A stretch of 39,884 nt of DNA from Chromatiaceae bacterium (GTDB taxonomy: Bacteria > Pseudomonadota > Gammaproteobacteria > Chromatiales > Chromatiaceae): the NCBI GenBank assembly GCA_028277905.1, contig JANQFI010000136.1, positions 1 to 39,884 on the forward strand. The letters are read 5' to 3'. A program made the translations under genes and the position numbers. The notes below the pieces were generated by a model. That model was given only the letters and a program-made list of their open reading frames with translations, searched no databases and was not told where the DNA came from. Shown here one piece after another: positions 1 through 10,650 of this stretch (positions within the stretch are counted from its first letter, which is position 1; each line of letters opens with the position of its first letter).

Positions 1-57
1 TCAATGGCTTACGATGTAGGCAGTAAGCCATCCTGCGTTTTTGTCGTAACCCTCTGA

Positions 58-748
58 GTGACCGAAAGATCCGCAGGATGGGCTTCTGGAAGATCCGTCC
101 GACCGGGGCGCGAGTCCACGGGGCAGCAGCATCCCGTCGAGATCGACGAGACACTCATTGGGGGCGCCACGCAAGGCGAAGGGCGCGGGCGGCACCACAA
201 CACGCTGGTCGTCGGCGCGGTTGAGGTCATGGCGCGGACCGACGGGAAGTGGAACGGCCGCGATCCGAACCTTCCGCGCGGCCAACATCGCGGCGGGCAT
301 GGGCGGGGTGTTGTTGCGGGCCGTTTGCGGTTGCAAGTCGTGCCCGACCACAAGCAGGAAACGCTGGTCGCGTTCGTCCAAGCGAGCATCGCGCCCGGCG
401 CAGCAGTGCGGACGGACGGCTGGATCGGCTATGCCCCGCTGGCGTCGCTCGGCTACCGCCACATGCCCGTCGCTGTGCGGGGCGACCAGGCCAAGACAGC
501 TGAGCATCTCCCGATGCTTCACCTCGCATTCAGCATACCTGGACGCATGGCTGCTGGTGACCCACCACGGGGTCTCGCCACAACACCTGCAGGCGTACCT
601 CAATGGGTACGTCTTTCGCTTCAACCGGAGGTTCTGGCCGATGGCCGCCTTCGACGCCGTCCTCGGATTGGCGCTGCGCCGACGGGCTCCCACCTCCGCG
701 GGTCTTTATGGCGGGGAGTGCCAGCACCCAGACGGCCGAGTGCCATGA
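58..748 (+). pseudogene. IS1595-family (ISXO2-like) transposase, N-terminally truncated and frameshifted
   Basis: Frame of ORF 58 reads PVEIDETLIGGATQGEGRGRHHNTLVVGAVEV...GRLRLQVVPDHKQETLVAFVQASIAPGAAVRTDGWIGYAPLASLGYRH; near 525-540 the homology moves to the frame of ORF 158 (YLDAWLLVTHHGVSPQHLQAYLNGYVFRFNRRFWPMAAFDAVLGLAL). This is the ISXO2-type DDE domain; the N-terminal zinc-ribbon part is absent. Confidence 0.8.
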
Positions 749-768
749 GCAGGCCGGGGCGGGCTCTT

Positions 769-927
769 AGGCGATTTCTGTCAACAAACATGCCGCCTGG
801 CTTGTTTTCTCGCCCGCCTGCTTTGTCGCGGCAACGCGTACAGAGAACGACTATGCACGCGCTGCCGCTTCGCGAAGGCAGACGAGAATCCTGCGCCATT
901 CGGTATGTTTGTTTCCGGCAATCGCCT
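769..927 (+). mobile_element. MITE-like palindromic element, copy 1 (159 bp)
   Basis: AGGCGATTTCTGTCAACAAACA...TGTTTGTTTCCGGCAATCGCCT; 22-bp imperfect terminal inverted repeats; near-identical copies at 33778-33936 (inverted) and 39723-39881. Confidence 0.85.
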
Positions 928-1100
928 GAGCTCCGCGATCTGGGTCTGCGTGGCCAACTGCGCGGGCAGCAGCACCCCGGCATCGGTGGTCAGCGGCAGG
1001 GCCTTGGCCAGCATCGCCACGCGTCCTTCGAATCGCCGTGCTGGAACGGGCAATCCGCTCCAAAATACCGAGCCAGCCTCCCTGCCGGCCGGGATCGCTT

Positions 1101-3185
<2,085 letters not shown>

Positions 3186-3550
3186 TGTGTTGTTCTCCTC
3201 AATCAGTGGCGCGGTCCGGGGCGGGTGCCGTGCCGGGTGCGGTCGCGGCGGGTCCCCGGCACCGAGCCGGAAGGGTCCCGAGCCGGACGGGTGTCTACGG
3301 TCGGTGGTTGCGGACCAACCGGACATCCGACTCGAGCAAGACGCAGGATGAGGGTGTGCGCACACCGGCGCCGCTGGCCAGGGCCGTCGCGGACGCCGCC
3401 GGGCATGTTGTTTCAGCGGGGTTGGAAATGCAAGATTTCCATGCAGTGGATGCGTGAAAGTGCCTGCTCGCGCGGCAGCTTGCGGCCGAGTGTCTGTCGA
3501 CCCAGGGCGTCGGTAGCCTGCAGACACGGCCTGCGCTTGGTCAGGTCGGC

Positions 3551-3898
3551 CTATTCCCCGAGCCTGTCCTTTGCGTTCGCCAGAACCTGCTCGCGGTCGG
3601 CCGCATCCAGGGCGCGGAAGTTGCGCAGCAGTTCAGCCTCTTCCGGACCCGCGGCGCAGTTCTGGTCCAGGCACAGCAGGTGTGCTGCCGAGACGTTGCC
3701 AAGCGCTTCCGCCAAGCTTTGGGCGCCCTCGATGGGGAGGCGTCGCAGCCCGAGCTCGTAGTTGCTGATTCGGGACTTGCTGTAGCGACCGCCGGTCAGT
3801 TCGGCCAACGCGGCCAGGCTGAGCGCGCGGGCCTCGCGTGCCGCCCGCAGCCGCCGGCCGATGGCACGGTTCAGTGCGTCTTCTTCCGCGTTCGTCAT
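3551..3898 (-). CDS. XRE-family helix-turn-helix regulator (paralogue A)
   Basis: [67 protein letters not shown]...; HTH_XRE pattern. Confidence 0.85.
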   Translation of the reverse strand: MTNAEEDALNRAIGRRLRAAREARALSLAALAELTGGRYSKSRISNYELGLRRLPIEGAQSLAEALGNVSAAHLLCLDQNCAAGPEEAELLRNFRALDAADREQVLANAKDRLGE

Positions 3899-3971
3899 GT
3901 GCACTCGGTGATGATTGGCGACCGCCCCGTGCAACCGCCCACCGCATCCCGGCGGTTGCCGGGACACGGAG

Positions 3972-3991
3972 CGCATCCTAACGGGTTTGCA
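3972..3991 (-). promoter_or_regulatory. 20-bp motif upstream of XRE paralogue A (candidate operator/promoter)
   Basis: CGCATCCTAACGGGTTTGCA, identical to 4482-4501; begins 74 bp upstream of its XRE start codon. Confidence 0.5.
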
Positions 3992-4053
3992 GCCTCGATG
4001 TACCGACTAGGGGACAGGGCTTTGGACAGCCTGCCGGGGCGACACAGAGGGGC

Positions 4054-4407
4054 TCAGCCACCGCCGGCGATGATGTGCTCCGCGCTCTCCAGGAGCCGCT
4101 GCCGAGCGGCCGCGTCGGCTCGGCGGAAGGCCTCGAGCAGCCGGCGCTCGTCGTCGCCGACCGCGGTCCGCTCGTCCTCGAGGCACAGGAGATGGGCGGC
4201 GGAGACTGTGCCCAGCGCCTCGGCCAGTCCCAGGGCCACCTCGACGCTCATGCGCCGGATCCCCTGCTCATAATTGCTGATTCTGGGCTTGCTGTATTGC
4301 CCGCCGGTCAATTCGGCCAGCTCGCTCAGGCTGAGGCCGCGTGCGTTGCGGGCAGCGCGCAGCCGCTCGCCCATGGCGCGGTTCAGCGTTTCTTCGGCCT
4401 TGGTCAT
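4054..4407 (-). CDS. XRE-family helix-turn-helix regulator (paralogue B)
   Basis: [78 protein letters not shown]...; clear paralogue of the 3551-3898 product. Confidence 0.85.
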   Translation of the reverse strand: MTKAEETLNRAMGERLRAARNARGLSLSELAELTGGQYSKPRISNYEQGIRRMSVEVALGLAEALGTVSAAHLLCLEDERTAVGDDERRLLEAFRRADAAARQRLLESAEHIIAGGG

Positions 4408-4481
4408 GTCTGTTGGTCGAGAATCTGGAATTGTTCGATGGGATTGCCAGCCACACCCCGATGATAGCCGGGGAGCAGAAC

Positions 4482-4501
4482 CGCATCCTAACGGGTTTGC
4501 A
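4482..4501 (-). promoter_or_regulatory. 20-bp motif upstream of XRE paralogue B (candidate operator/promoter)
   Basis: CGCATCCTAACGGGTTTGCA, identical to 3972-3991; begins 75 bp upstream of the start codon. Confidence 0.5.
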
Positions 4502-4539
4502 CGAACCGTGCGCTGCATTCAGGCCATGGGACGGCTTGG

Positions 4540-5961
4540 TCAGGCGGGCGGCAACCCCTTGCCGGGGTTCAGGATGCCCTTGGGGTCGAACTGCCGCTGG
4601 ATGGCCCGCATCAGCCGGAGTGCGACGGGATCCAGCTCGCGGTCGACGAAGTCGCGCTTCTCAAGACCGACGCCGTGCTCACCGGAGAGGGTGCCGCCGA
4701 GCGCCACCACCAGGTCGAACACGGCGCTCAAGGCGACCCCGGCGCGGGTCATCTCGTCCGGATCTTCCGGGTTCACCAGGAGGTTGACATGGATGTTGCC
4801 ATTGCCGGCGTGGCCGAAGTTGACGATGGTGATGGCATGGTCGCGGGACAGACGCTCCAGGCCGTCGATGAAGGTGGCGATGCGGGCAACGGGGACCACC
4901 ACGTCTTCGTTGATCTTCTTCGGCGCCACGTGGCGTAGCGCCGGTGACAGGGCCTTGCGGGTGCGCCAGAGGGCGGCGATCTCTTCCTTGCGCGCGGCGA
5001 CCGCCAGCTCGATGAGGCCGTCGTTGCGGGCTGCAACGCCCAAGGCCTCGGCGGCGCCGTCCACAGAGTCCGCGGGGCCGTCCACCTCGATCATCAAGAG
5101 CGCGCCTGTGTCCTCCGAGAGGCCGAGGTCCGAGAAGCGGCGCACCATGTCGATGGCGGCGGCGTCCATGAACTCGAGCGCGCAAGGGGTGATGGGCTGG
5201 GCCATGATGGCGGCCACGGCGCCGGCGGCGCTGTGGATGTCGCGGTAGCTGACGCGCAAGGTGCGCTTGGCCTCGGGCAGGGGCGTGAGCTTGAGCGTCG
5301 CCTGGGTGATGAGGGCCAGGGTGCCCTCGGAGCCGATGATGAGCCGCGTCAGGTCGTAGCCCACGACACCCTTGGTGGTCATGACGCCGGTGCGCAGCAG
5401 CTCGCCGCTGCCGGTGACGGCGCGCAAGCCCAGGGTGTTCTCTCGCGGCGTGCCGTACTTGACCGCCTTGGGCCCGGCGGCGTTATAGGCGAGGTTGCCG
5501 CCGATGGTGCAGACGGCGGCGCTGGTGGGATCCGGCGGCCAGAAGAAGCCGTGCTCTGCCGCGGCGCGCTGCAGATCGTCGTTCACCACGCCGGGCTCCA
5601 CGATGGCCAGGCGATTGGCCGGGTCGACGGCGAGGATGCGATCCATGCGCTCGAAGGAGACCACGATCCCGCCTGGCTCCGGCACCGTGGCGCCGGTGGT
5701 ACCAGTGCCGAGCCCACGGGCGGTGAGCGGGACGCGATGCGCGTTGCAGATGCGCACCACCGCGGCCGTCTGCTCGGCATCGGTGACGAAGGCCACCGCC
5801 TGCGGCAGGCATTGGCGGCGGCTGTTGTCGTAGCCGTAGGGCCAGCAGTCGGCGGGATCGGTGAGGAGCGCGCCGGGGCCCAGGGCACGGCGCAGCGCCC
5901 GGCGGATGGTGTCAGGCAGCGCCGCCAGCGTCCGGGGGTTGGCTCGGGTCGATGTACTCAA
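4540..5961 (-). CDS. FAD-linked oxidase, GlcD/D-lactate dehydrogenase family
   Basis: PQAVAFVTDAEQTAAVVRICNAHRVPLTARGLGTGTTGATVPEPGGIVVSFERMDRIL...TIGGNLAYNAAGPKAVKYG...SGEHGVGLEKR...LRLMRAIQRQFDPKGILNPGKGLPP. Confidence 0.9.
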   Translation of the reverse strand: MSTSTRANPRTLAALPDTIRRALRRALGPGALLTDPADCWPYGYDNSRRQCLPQAVAFVTDAEQTAAVVRICNAHRVPLTARGLGTGTTGATVPEPGGIVVSFERMDRILAVDPANRLAIVEPGVVNDDLQRAAAEHGFFWPPDPTSAAVCTIGGNLAYNAAGPKAVKYGTPRENTLGLRAVTGSGELLRTGVMTTKGVVGYDLTRLIIGSEGTLALITQATLKLTPLPEAKRTLRVSYRDIHSAAGAVAAIMAQPITPCALEFMDAAAIDMVRRFSDLGLSEDTGALLMIEVDGPADSVDGAAEALGVAARNDGLIELAVAARKEEIAALWRTRKALSPALRHVAPKKINEDVVVPVARIATFIDGLERLSRDHAITIVNFGHAGNGNIHVNLLVNPEDPDEMTRAGVALSAVFDLVVALGGTLSGEHGVGLEKRDFVDRELDPVALRLMRAIQRQFDPKGILNPGKGLPPA

Positions 5962-6601
5962 AGATCTTCACCACGCGCTCGACACCCGGAATGCGGCGCA
6001 CCTTCTCGGCGGTGGCGTCCGCCTCCTCCGGTGTCACCAACCCCATCAGGTAGACGACCCCATGCTCGGTGATCACCTTGACCCGCAGGGTGTCGAAGCC
6101 CGGAATATTGACGGATTGAATGGCCAGCTTGGCCCTTGAGGTCAGCAGCGCGTCCTCGCTCATCTGACTGAGCCCGATGCTGGGTCCGACCTCGGCCTCG
6201 TTGTAGACCTGCTTCACCTTCGGCAGTTGTGCGACGATTCGGGCATAGCGGTCGGCAATCTGCACCCTCTCCGCTTGGCCCGTGATGAGCACAGTGTGTG
6301 CGTAGCTGGTGGCCCTGAGGTTGCTGTGCTTGCTGAGGTCCGGATTCTTCAGGTAGGCATCCCGTGCCTGCAGCTCGATGACCTCATCGTCCAGCACCAC
6401 ATCGGCGCTGCGCCTGTCATAGACCACAGCAGCCGTGTACGCGGCACCGGCCACGAACAGCGGCGCGCAGCCCGTGAGGGCGGACCCGGAGGCCAGGGCC
6501 AGCAGCAAGGCCAAGGGCGTCGCGGCAGCCAGCAGCGGGCCGGACGGCAGTCGGGACGGCGCGCACGACTGCGGGCAGCAGAGGCAGCGGTTTCCGTTCA
6601 T
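5912..6601 (-). CDS. dolP: BON-domain outer-membrane lipoprotein (DolP/YraP-like)
   Basis: Hydrophobic N-terminus with lipobox-like LTGCAP, then two BON-like repeats (..[40 protein letters not shown]..; ..[42 protein letters not shown]). Overlaps the start of the GlcD-like gene. Confidence 0.8.
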   Translation of the reverse strand: MNGNRCLCCPQSCAPSRLPSGPLLAAATPLALLLALASGSALTGCAPLFVAGAAYTAAVVYDRRSADVVLDDEVIELQARDAYLKNPDLSKHSNLRATSYAHTVLITGQAERVQIADRYARIVAQLPKVKQVYNEAEVGPSIGLSQMSEDALLTSRAKLAIQSVNIPGFDTLRVKVITEHGVVYLMGLVTPEEADATAEKVRRIPGVERVVKIFEYIDPSQPPDAGGAA

Positions 6602-6966
6602 CGCAAGGCTCCATCGAAGGCATGCTTGATCCAGCGGACCTCGCCACCGGCAGCGATGGCCACGACGTCGAACCGACAGGGCAGGTCCGTCGGGTGACGA
6701 CTCAGATAATAACCCGCCGCGGCCAGGAGCCGCGCTTGCTTGCGTCGGTCGACGCTCGCGACGGCGCCGCCGAAGCGCTCGCTGGCACGGTAGCGGACCT
6801 CCACGAACACCAGCGTGCCGCCGTCGCGCATCACGAGATCGAGCTCGCCCTGGCGGCAGGCGACATTGGCGGCGACCAACCTGAGTCCCTGCGCCTCCAG
6901 GTGGCGCCGGGCGAGCTGTTCCTGCCGCGCGCCGGCGGCGCGCTTGTTGCCGCGGTGTCCGAGCAT
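6598..6966 (-). CDS. yraN: UPF0102 family nuclease-like protein YraN
   Basis: [84 protein letters not shown]. Confidence 0.9.
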   Translation of the reverse strand: MLGHRGNKRAAGARQEQLARRHLEAQGLRLVAANVACRQGELDLVMRDGGTLVFVEVRYRASERFGGAVASVDRRKQARLLAAAGYYLSRHPTDLPCRFDVVAIAAGGEVRWIKHAFDGALR

Positions 6967-7111
6967 CTTCAGGCACTATGGGCGGGGTGGGTAGGCAGGG
7001 CGGGCGCGAGCACGCGCGCTGCGCGGGTCGACCGAGCGATGGCCATCTCGTCAGAGCCGAAGTGGAAAGAGCTGAAACGAAGAAGCGCTGCAGCGAGAAT
7101 CGGGGGCAAGG

Positions 7112-7969
7112 GTGGACGAAGCGACCGGATCCCTAACCGGATCTCTATATGTGGTGGCAACACCGATGGGCAACCTCGAGGACATGACGCCGCGCGCCTG
7201 CAAGGTATTGACGGACGTCGATCTGATCGCCTGCGAGGATACCCGTCACAGCCGTCCATTGCTGGCACACTTCGGCATCGGGACTGCGCTCACCGCCTAC
7301 CATGAGCACAACGAGCGACTGGCAGCGCCGAAGCTGTTGGCGCGCCTCAGGGCCGGCGCGTCGATTGCCTTGATCAGCGACGCCGGCACGCCCCTGGTGA
7401 GCGACCCTGGCTACGTGCTGGTGCAGCAGGCCCGCGCCGCGGGCATCCGCGTCGTGCCCGTGCCGGGACCGAGCGCGCCCATCTGTGCCCTCTCGGCGGC
7501 AGGACTGCCGAGCGACCGCTTCCTGTTTCTGGGCTTTCCGCCCCGTGCCGAGGCGGCCCGCCGGGCCTGGATTGCGGCCAATGCGCGCGAGCCGGGCACC
7601 TTGATCTTGTTCGAGGCCGGGCGGCGGACCCTGGCGACCCTGGCCGACCTCGCCGCTGTGCTGGGCCCGCGGCCGGCGGTGCTCGCGCGCGAGCTCACCA
7701 AGCGCTTCGAGACCTTCCTAACCGGCGACTTGCCGGCGCTCGCAGAACAGGTCCGCGCCGACCCCGAGCAGCAGCGCGGCGAGTGCGTCATGCTGGTGGG
7801 CGGCGAGCGCCGCGACGCCACCGACCATGGCGCGGCCGAGCAGCAGCGGGTGCTCGATATCCTCGCCGCCGAGCTGCCGCTGAAGCAGGCGGTGGCGCTC
7901 ACGGCGCGCATCACCGGCGGCAATCGCAATCGGCTCTATCGCCAGGCGCTGTCGGCGCGGCGGAACTGA
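7112..7969 (+). CDS. rsmI: 16S rRNA (cytidine-2'-O)-methyltransferase RsmI (GTG start)
   Basis: GSLYVVATPMGNLEDMTPRACKVLTDVDLIACEDTRHSRPLLAHFGI...ISDAGTPLVSDPGY...PVPGPSAPICALSAAGLPSDRFLFLGFPP. Confidence 0.95.
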   Translation: MDEATGSLTGSLYVVATPMGNLEDMTPRACKVLTDVDLIACEDTRHSRPLLAHFGIGTALTAYHEHNERLAAPKLLARLRAGASIALISDAGTPLVSDPGYVLVQQARAAGIRVVPVPGPSAPICALSAAGLPSDRFLFLGFPPRAEAARRAWIAANAREPGTLILFEAGRRTLATLADLAAVLGPRPAVLARELTKRFETFLTGDLPALAEQVRADPEQQRGECVMLVGGERRDATDHGAAEQQRVLDILAAELPLKQAVALTARITGGNRNRLYRQALSARRN

Positions 7970-8040
7970 TCCGCGGCCGGACGCCGCGGCGGGACGCAAC
8001 GCCCGGCCCGGCCTGCGCCCCGCTCGGCTACAATCCACCT

Positions 8041-8492
8041 GGGGAGTCGGCCAGGCAGTCGCTCCGCGCGGCAAGGCTTCGGCCCCTGCGCGGGGAGGAA
8101 AGTCCGGGCTCCACAGGGCTGGGTGCCAGGTAACGCCTGGGGGGCGTGAGCCCACGGAAAGTGCCACAGAAAACAGACCGCCAAGCTCGCATCCGGGGAT
8201 CCCGGAACCGGGGATCCCGCAACCTGGGATCCTGCAACCGGGGTCCTGCTCAGGGGCGGGCGGCAAGGGTGAAAAGGTGCGGTAAGAGCGCACCGCGCCG
8301 GTGGCAACACGCGGCGGCACGGTAAACCCCACCCGGAGCAAGACCAAATAGGGGAGCGCGCGGCGCAGCACCAAGCGCCGCAACCCGTGGCCCGCGGGGG
8401 CTCTCGGGTAGGTCGCAAGAGGCGTGCGGCGACGTACGCCCCAGATGAATGACTGCCCACGACAGAACCCGGCTTATCGGCCGGCTCCCCCC
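8041..8492 (+). ncRNA. rnpB: RNase P RNA, bacterial type A
   Basis: GGGGAGTCGGCCAGGCAGTCGCTCC...GAGGAAAGTCCGGGCTCCACAGGGCTGGGTGCCAGGTAACGCCTGG...GGTGCGGTAAGAGCGCACCGCG...GGCACGGTAAACCCCACCCGGAGCAAGACCAAATAGGGG...AGATGAATGACTGCCCACGACAGAACCCGGCTTATCGGCCGGCTCCCC. Confidence 0.97.
8191..8249 (+). repeat. Four tandem ~15-nt repeats inside the RNase P RNA gene
   Basis: ATCCGGGGATCCCGG / AACCGGGGATCCCGC / AACCTGGGATCCTGC / AACCGGGGTCCTGC. Confidence 0.9.
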
Positions 8493-8805
8493 TCCGACCC
8501 AGGGTCCTGCCGCCCGATCGGCAGATCCCCAGGTCGCTGCTGTGCCCTCTGCTGCCGGCCCTCGCGGGTATTTGCACCGCGACTCGGCGCCTCCCGCCGC
8601 CTGTCGGCAAGGCTCCCCACAATCCCCCCTTCTGTCCTGCTGAACCCGCGGGCGCCGTGCCTGCCTGGGCTGGTCTCATGTGGCTTATGACTTTAAGTTG
8701 AGCCTCTATCCAACTGAAAACAAACCGCTTTAGTAAAGATATGAGCTCGACCTGAGCCTGCTCGGATAAGTTCCTGACGCAACGACAAAAACAGCGTCCA
8801 AGCCC

Positions 8806-8834
8806 TTGACCAGCCGAGGGGGCTCTCCTAAACT
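8806..8834 (+). promoter_or_regulatory. Sigma70-type promoter for mraZ/dcw operon
   Basis: TTGACC (8806-8811), 17-bp spacer, TAAACT (8829-8834). Confidence 0.65.
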
Positions 8835-8844
8835 TCACGGTAGG

Positions 8845-8869
8845 TGGGGGGAAGTGGGGAATATTGGGG
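8845..8869 (+). promoter_or_regulatory. MraZ-binding repeat region
   Basis: TGGGG-N5-TGGGG-N5-TGGGG, matching the described TGGGN boxes with 5-bp spacers, just upstream of mraZ. Confidence 0.9.
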
Positions 8870-8911
8870 GATCGTAGGGCAGCGGCCTTGCAGTCGCCCA
8901 GGTCGAGGGCC

Positions 8912-9367
8912 ATGAGGTTCTACGGAACATACTTTCTGAGCCTCGACGCCAAGGGGCGCATCGCAATTCCGGCCTCGGAGCGGGCCAAGTTGCTGGAGCT
9001 CTGCGACTCGCGTGTCGTCGTCACGGCGGACCTCGGTGACCGGCTTCTGGTGTATCCGGAGCCCTACTTCGATGAGCTGGCAGACCGTCTCAACGCCCTG
9101 CCCAGCCTCAAGCCCACGACGGAAGCCTTGCAGCGGACGCTACTGGGCTACGCCAGCCACTCGAAGCTGGACGCCCAGGGGCGGGTGCTGCTGTCACCGG
9201 CGCAGCGCGCGCTGGGGAAGCTCGACAAGGACGCGGTGCTGATCGGCGTCGGCAATCGTTATCAGCTCTGGCAGAAGGATCTCTGGGCCGCGCAAATGGA
9301 GCGCGACCGGCAGCTCGCCACGGCAGCGCTGGCGGAGGAGCCGGAGCTCGCCGACTTCCGGCTCTAG
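8912..9367 (+). CDS. mraZ: Transcriptional regulator MraZ
   Basis: MRFYGTYFLSLDAKGRIAIPASERAKLLEL...LLGYASHSKLDAQGRVLLSPAQRALGKLDKDAVLIGVGNRYQLW. Confidence 0.96.
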   Translation: MRFYGTYFLSLDAKGRIAIPASERAKLLELCDSRVVVTADLGDRLLVYPEPYFDELADRLNALPSLKPTTEALQRTLLGYASHSKLDAQGRVLLSPAQRALGKLDKDAVLIGVGNRYQLWQKDLWAAQMERDRQLATAALAEEPELADFRL

Positions 9368-9391
9368 GCATTCACATCAAAAACACAAGGC

Positions 9392-10324
9392 ATGGATACG
9401 CGAGAGCACATACCCGTCCTGTTGGGGGAAAGCATGCGGGCCTTGGGGGTGAAAGCGGATGGTGTCTATGTGGACGCTACCTTTGGTCGCGGTGGGCACG
9501 CGCGCGCCATCCTGGCGCGCCTGGGCCCGGCCGGCCGGCTGCTGGCGCTGGATCGCGATCCGGAAGCCGTGGCCCTCGGCGCCGAGCTTGCCGGCGCCGA
9601 CCCGCGCTTCTCCATCGCGCGCGCGCGCTTCTCCGCGGCGCCGGCGGTCGCCGAGCGCGCGGGCCTGCGCGGGCGTGTGAGCGGGCTACTGGCAGACCTC
9701 GGCGTATCCTCTCCCCAGCTGGACAACGCCCGGCGCGGCTTCAGCTTCGGCGCCGACGGGCCGCTCGACATGCGCATGGACCCGGATACGGGCCGCAGCG
9801 CCGCGGACTGGCTCGCCATGGCCGACGAGCGTGCTATCGCCCAAGTCCTGAAGGACTATGGCGAGGAGCGCTTCGCCAGGCGCATCGCCCGCACCATCGG
9901 TGAGACCCGGCGCACCCGTCCCATCCGCACCACGGGCCAGCTCGCCGCCCTGTGCGAGCGTGCGGTGCCAACCCGCGAGCCCGGCAAGCACCCGGCCACC
10001 CGTACCTTCCAGGCCCTGCGCATCCAGGTGAACGCGGAGCTCGATGAGCTGCGCGCCCTGCTCGCCGGTGCTTGCGACCTGCTCGCCGCCGGCGGCCGGC
10101 TGGTCGTGATCAGCTTCCACTCCCTCGAAGACCGCATCGTCAAGGGCTTCATTCGCGACGAGCGCCATGGCGCGGGACTGCCTAAGGGGGTCCCCGTTAC
10201 CGACGACCAGGTGCCGAGGCGCTTCAAACCCATCGGCGGCGCCGTGCGCCCAGGCGCGGACGAGGTGCGCGCCAACCCAAGGGCGCGGAGTGCCGCGCTG
10301 CGCGCGGCGGAGCGGCTGGCATGA
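9392..10324 (+). CDS. rsmH: 16S rRNA (cytosine(1402)-N4)-methyltransferase
   Basis: HIPVLLGESMRALGVKADGVYVDATFGRGGHARAIL...DLGVSSPQLDNARRGFSFGADGPLDMRMD...VVISFHSLEDRIVKGFIR. Confidence 0.97.
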   Translation: MDTREHIPVLLGESMRALGVKADGVYVDATFGRGGHARAILARLGPAGRLLALDRDPEAVALGAELAGADPRFSIARARFSAAPAVAERAGLRGRVSGLLADLGVSSPQLDNARRGFSFGADGPLDMRMDPDTGRSAADWLAMADERAIAQVLKDYGEERFARRIARTIGETRRTRPIRTTGQLAALCERAVPTREPGKHPATRTFQALRIQVNAELDELRALLAGACDLLAAGGRLVVISFHSLEDRIVKGFIRDERHGAGLPKGVPVTDDQVPRRFKPIGGAVRPGADEVRANPRARSAALRAAERLA

Positions 10325-10650
10325 GACCGCGGCAGCACCAGGCCAGTGCCGACCGTGCCGCCCTGCTGGCGGCCTGCGCCCTGGCCGCGGCCGTGCTGGC
10401 CTCGGCCGTGGCGGTCATCTACGTGAAATACCTGACCCGGGAGGAGTTCGGCACCCTGCAACAGGTGCGCGCCACGCGCGATGCCCTGGACGTGGAATGG
10501 GGCCGGCTGCAGATCGAAGAGGCGGCACTGACCTCGCACACCCGTATCGAAGACAGCGCCCGCAACCAGCTGGATATGATCATGCCCGCCGGTGGCGAGG
10601 TGCGCGTGGTGGAGGTCCCGCCGATCCAGGGGGGCGACGATGCGCTTTGA
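10321..10650 (+). CDS. ftsL: Cell division protein FtsL
   Basis: Short single-TM protein between rsmH and ftsI: ALAAAVLASAVAVIYVKYLTREEFGTLQQVRATRDALDVEWGRLQIEEAALTSHTRIEDSARNQLDMIMP. Confidence 0.88.
   Translation: MRPRQHQASADRAALLAACALAAAVLASAVAVIYVKYLTREEFGTLQQVRATRDALDVEWGRLQIEEAALTSHTRIEDSARNQLDMIMPAGGEVRVVEVPPIQGGDDAL

Noticed and set aside
769-927. Protein-coding interpretation of the 159-bp element (ORFs such as MFVDRNRL... / MFVSGNRL...)
   Set aside because: Open frames through the element differ between copies and run into unrelated flanks; the compensatory palindrome explains the conservation better.
3424-3440. Small hairpin GGAAAT-gcaag-ATTTCC in the hppA/XRE intergenic region
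   Set aside because: Short stem without other support; insufficient for a riboswitch or terminator call.
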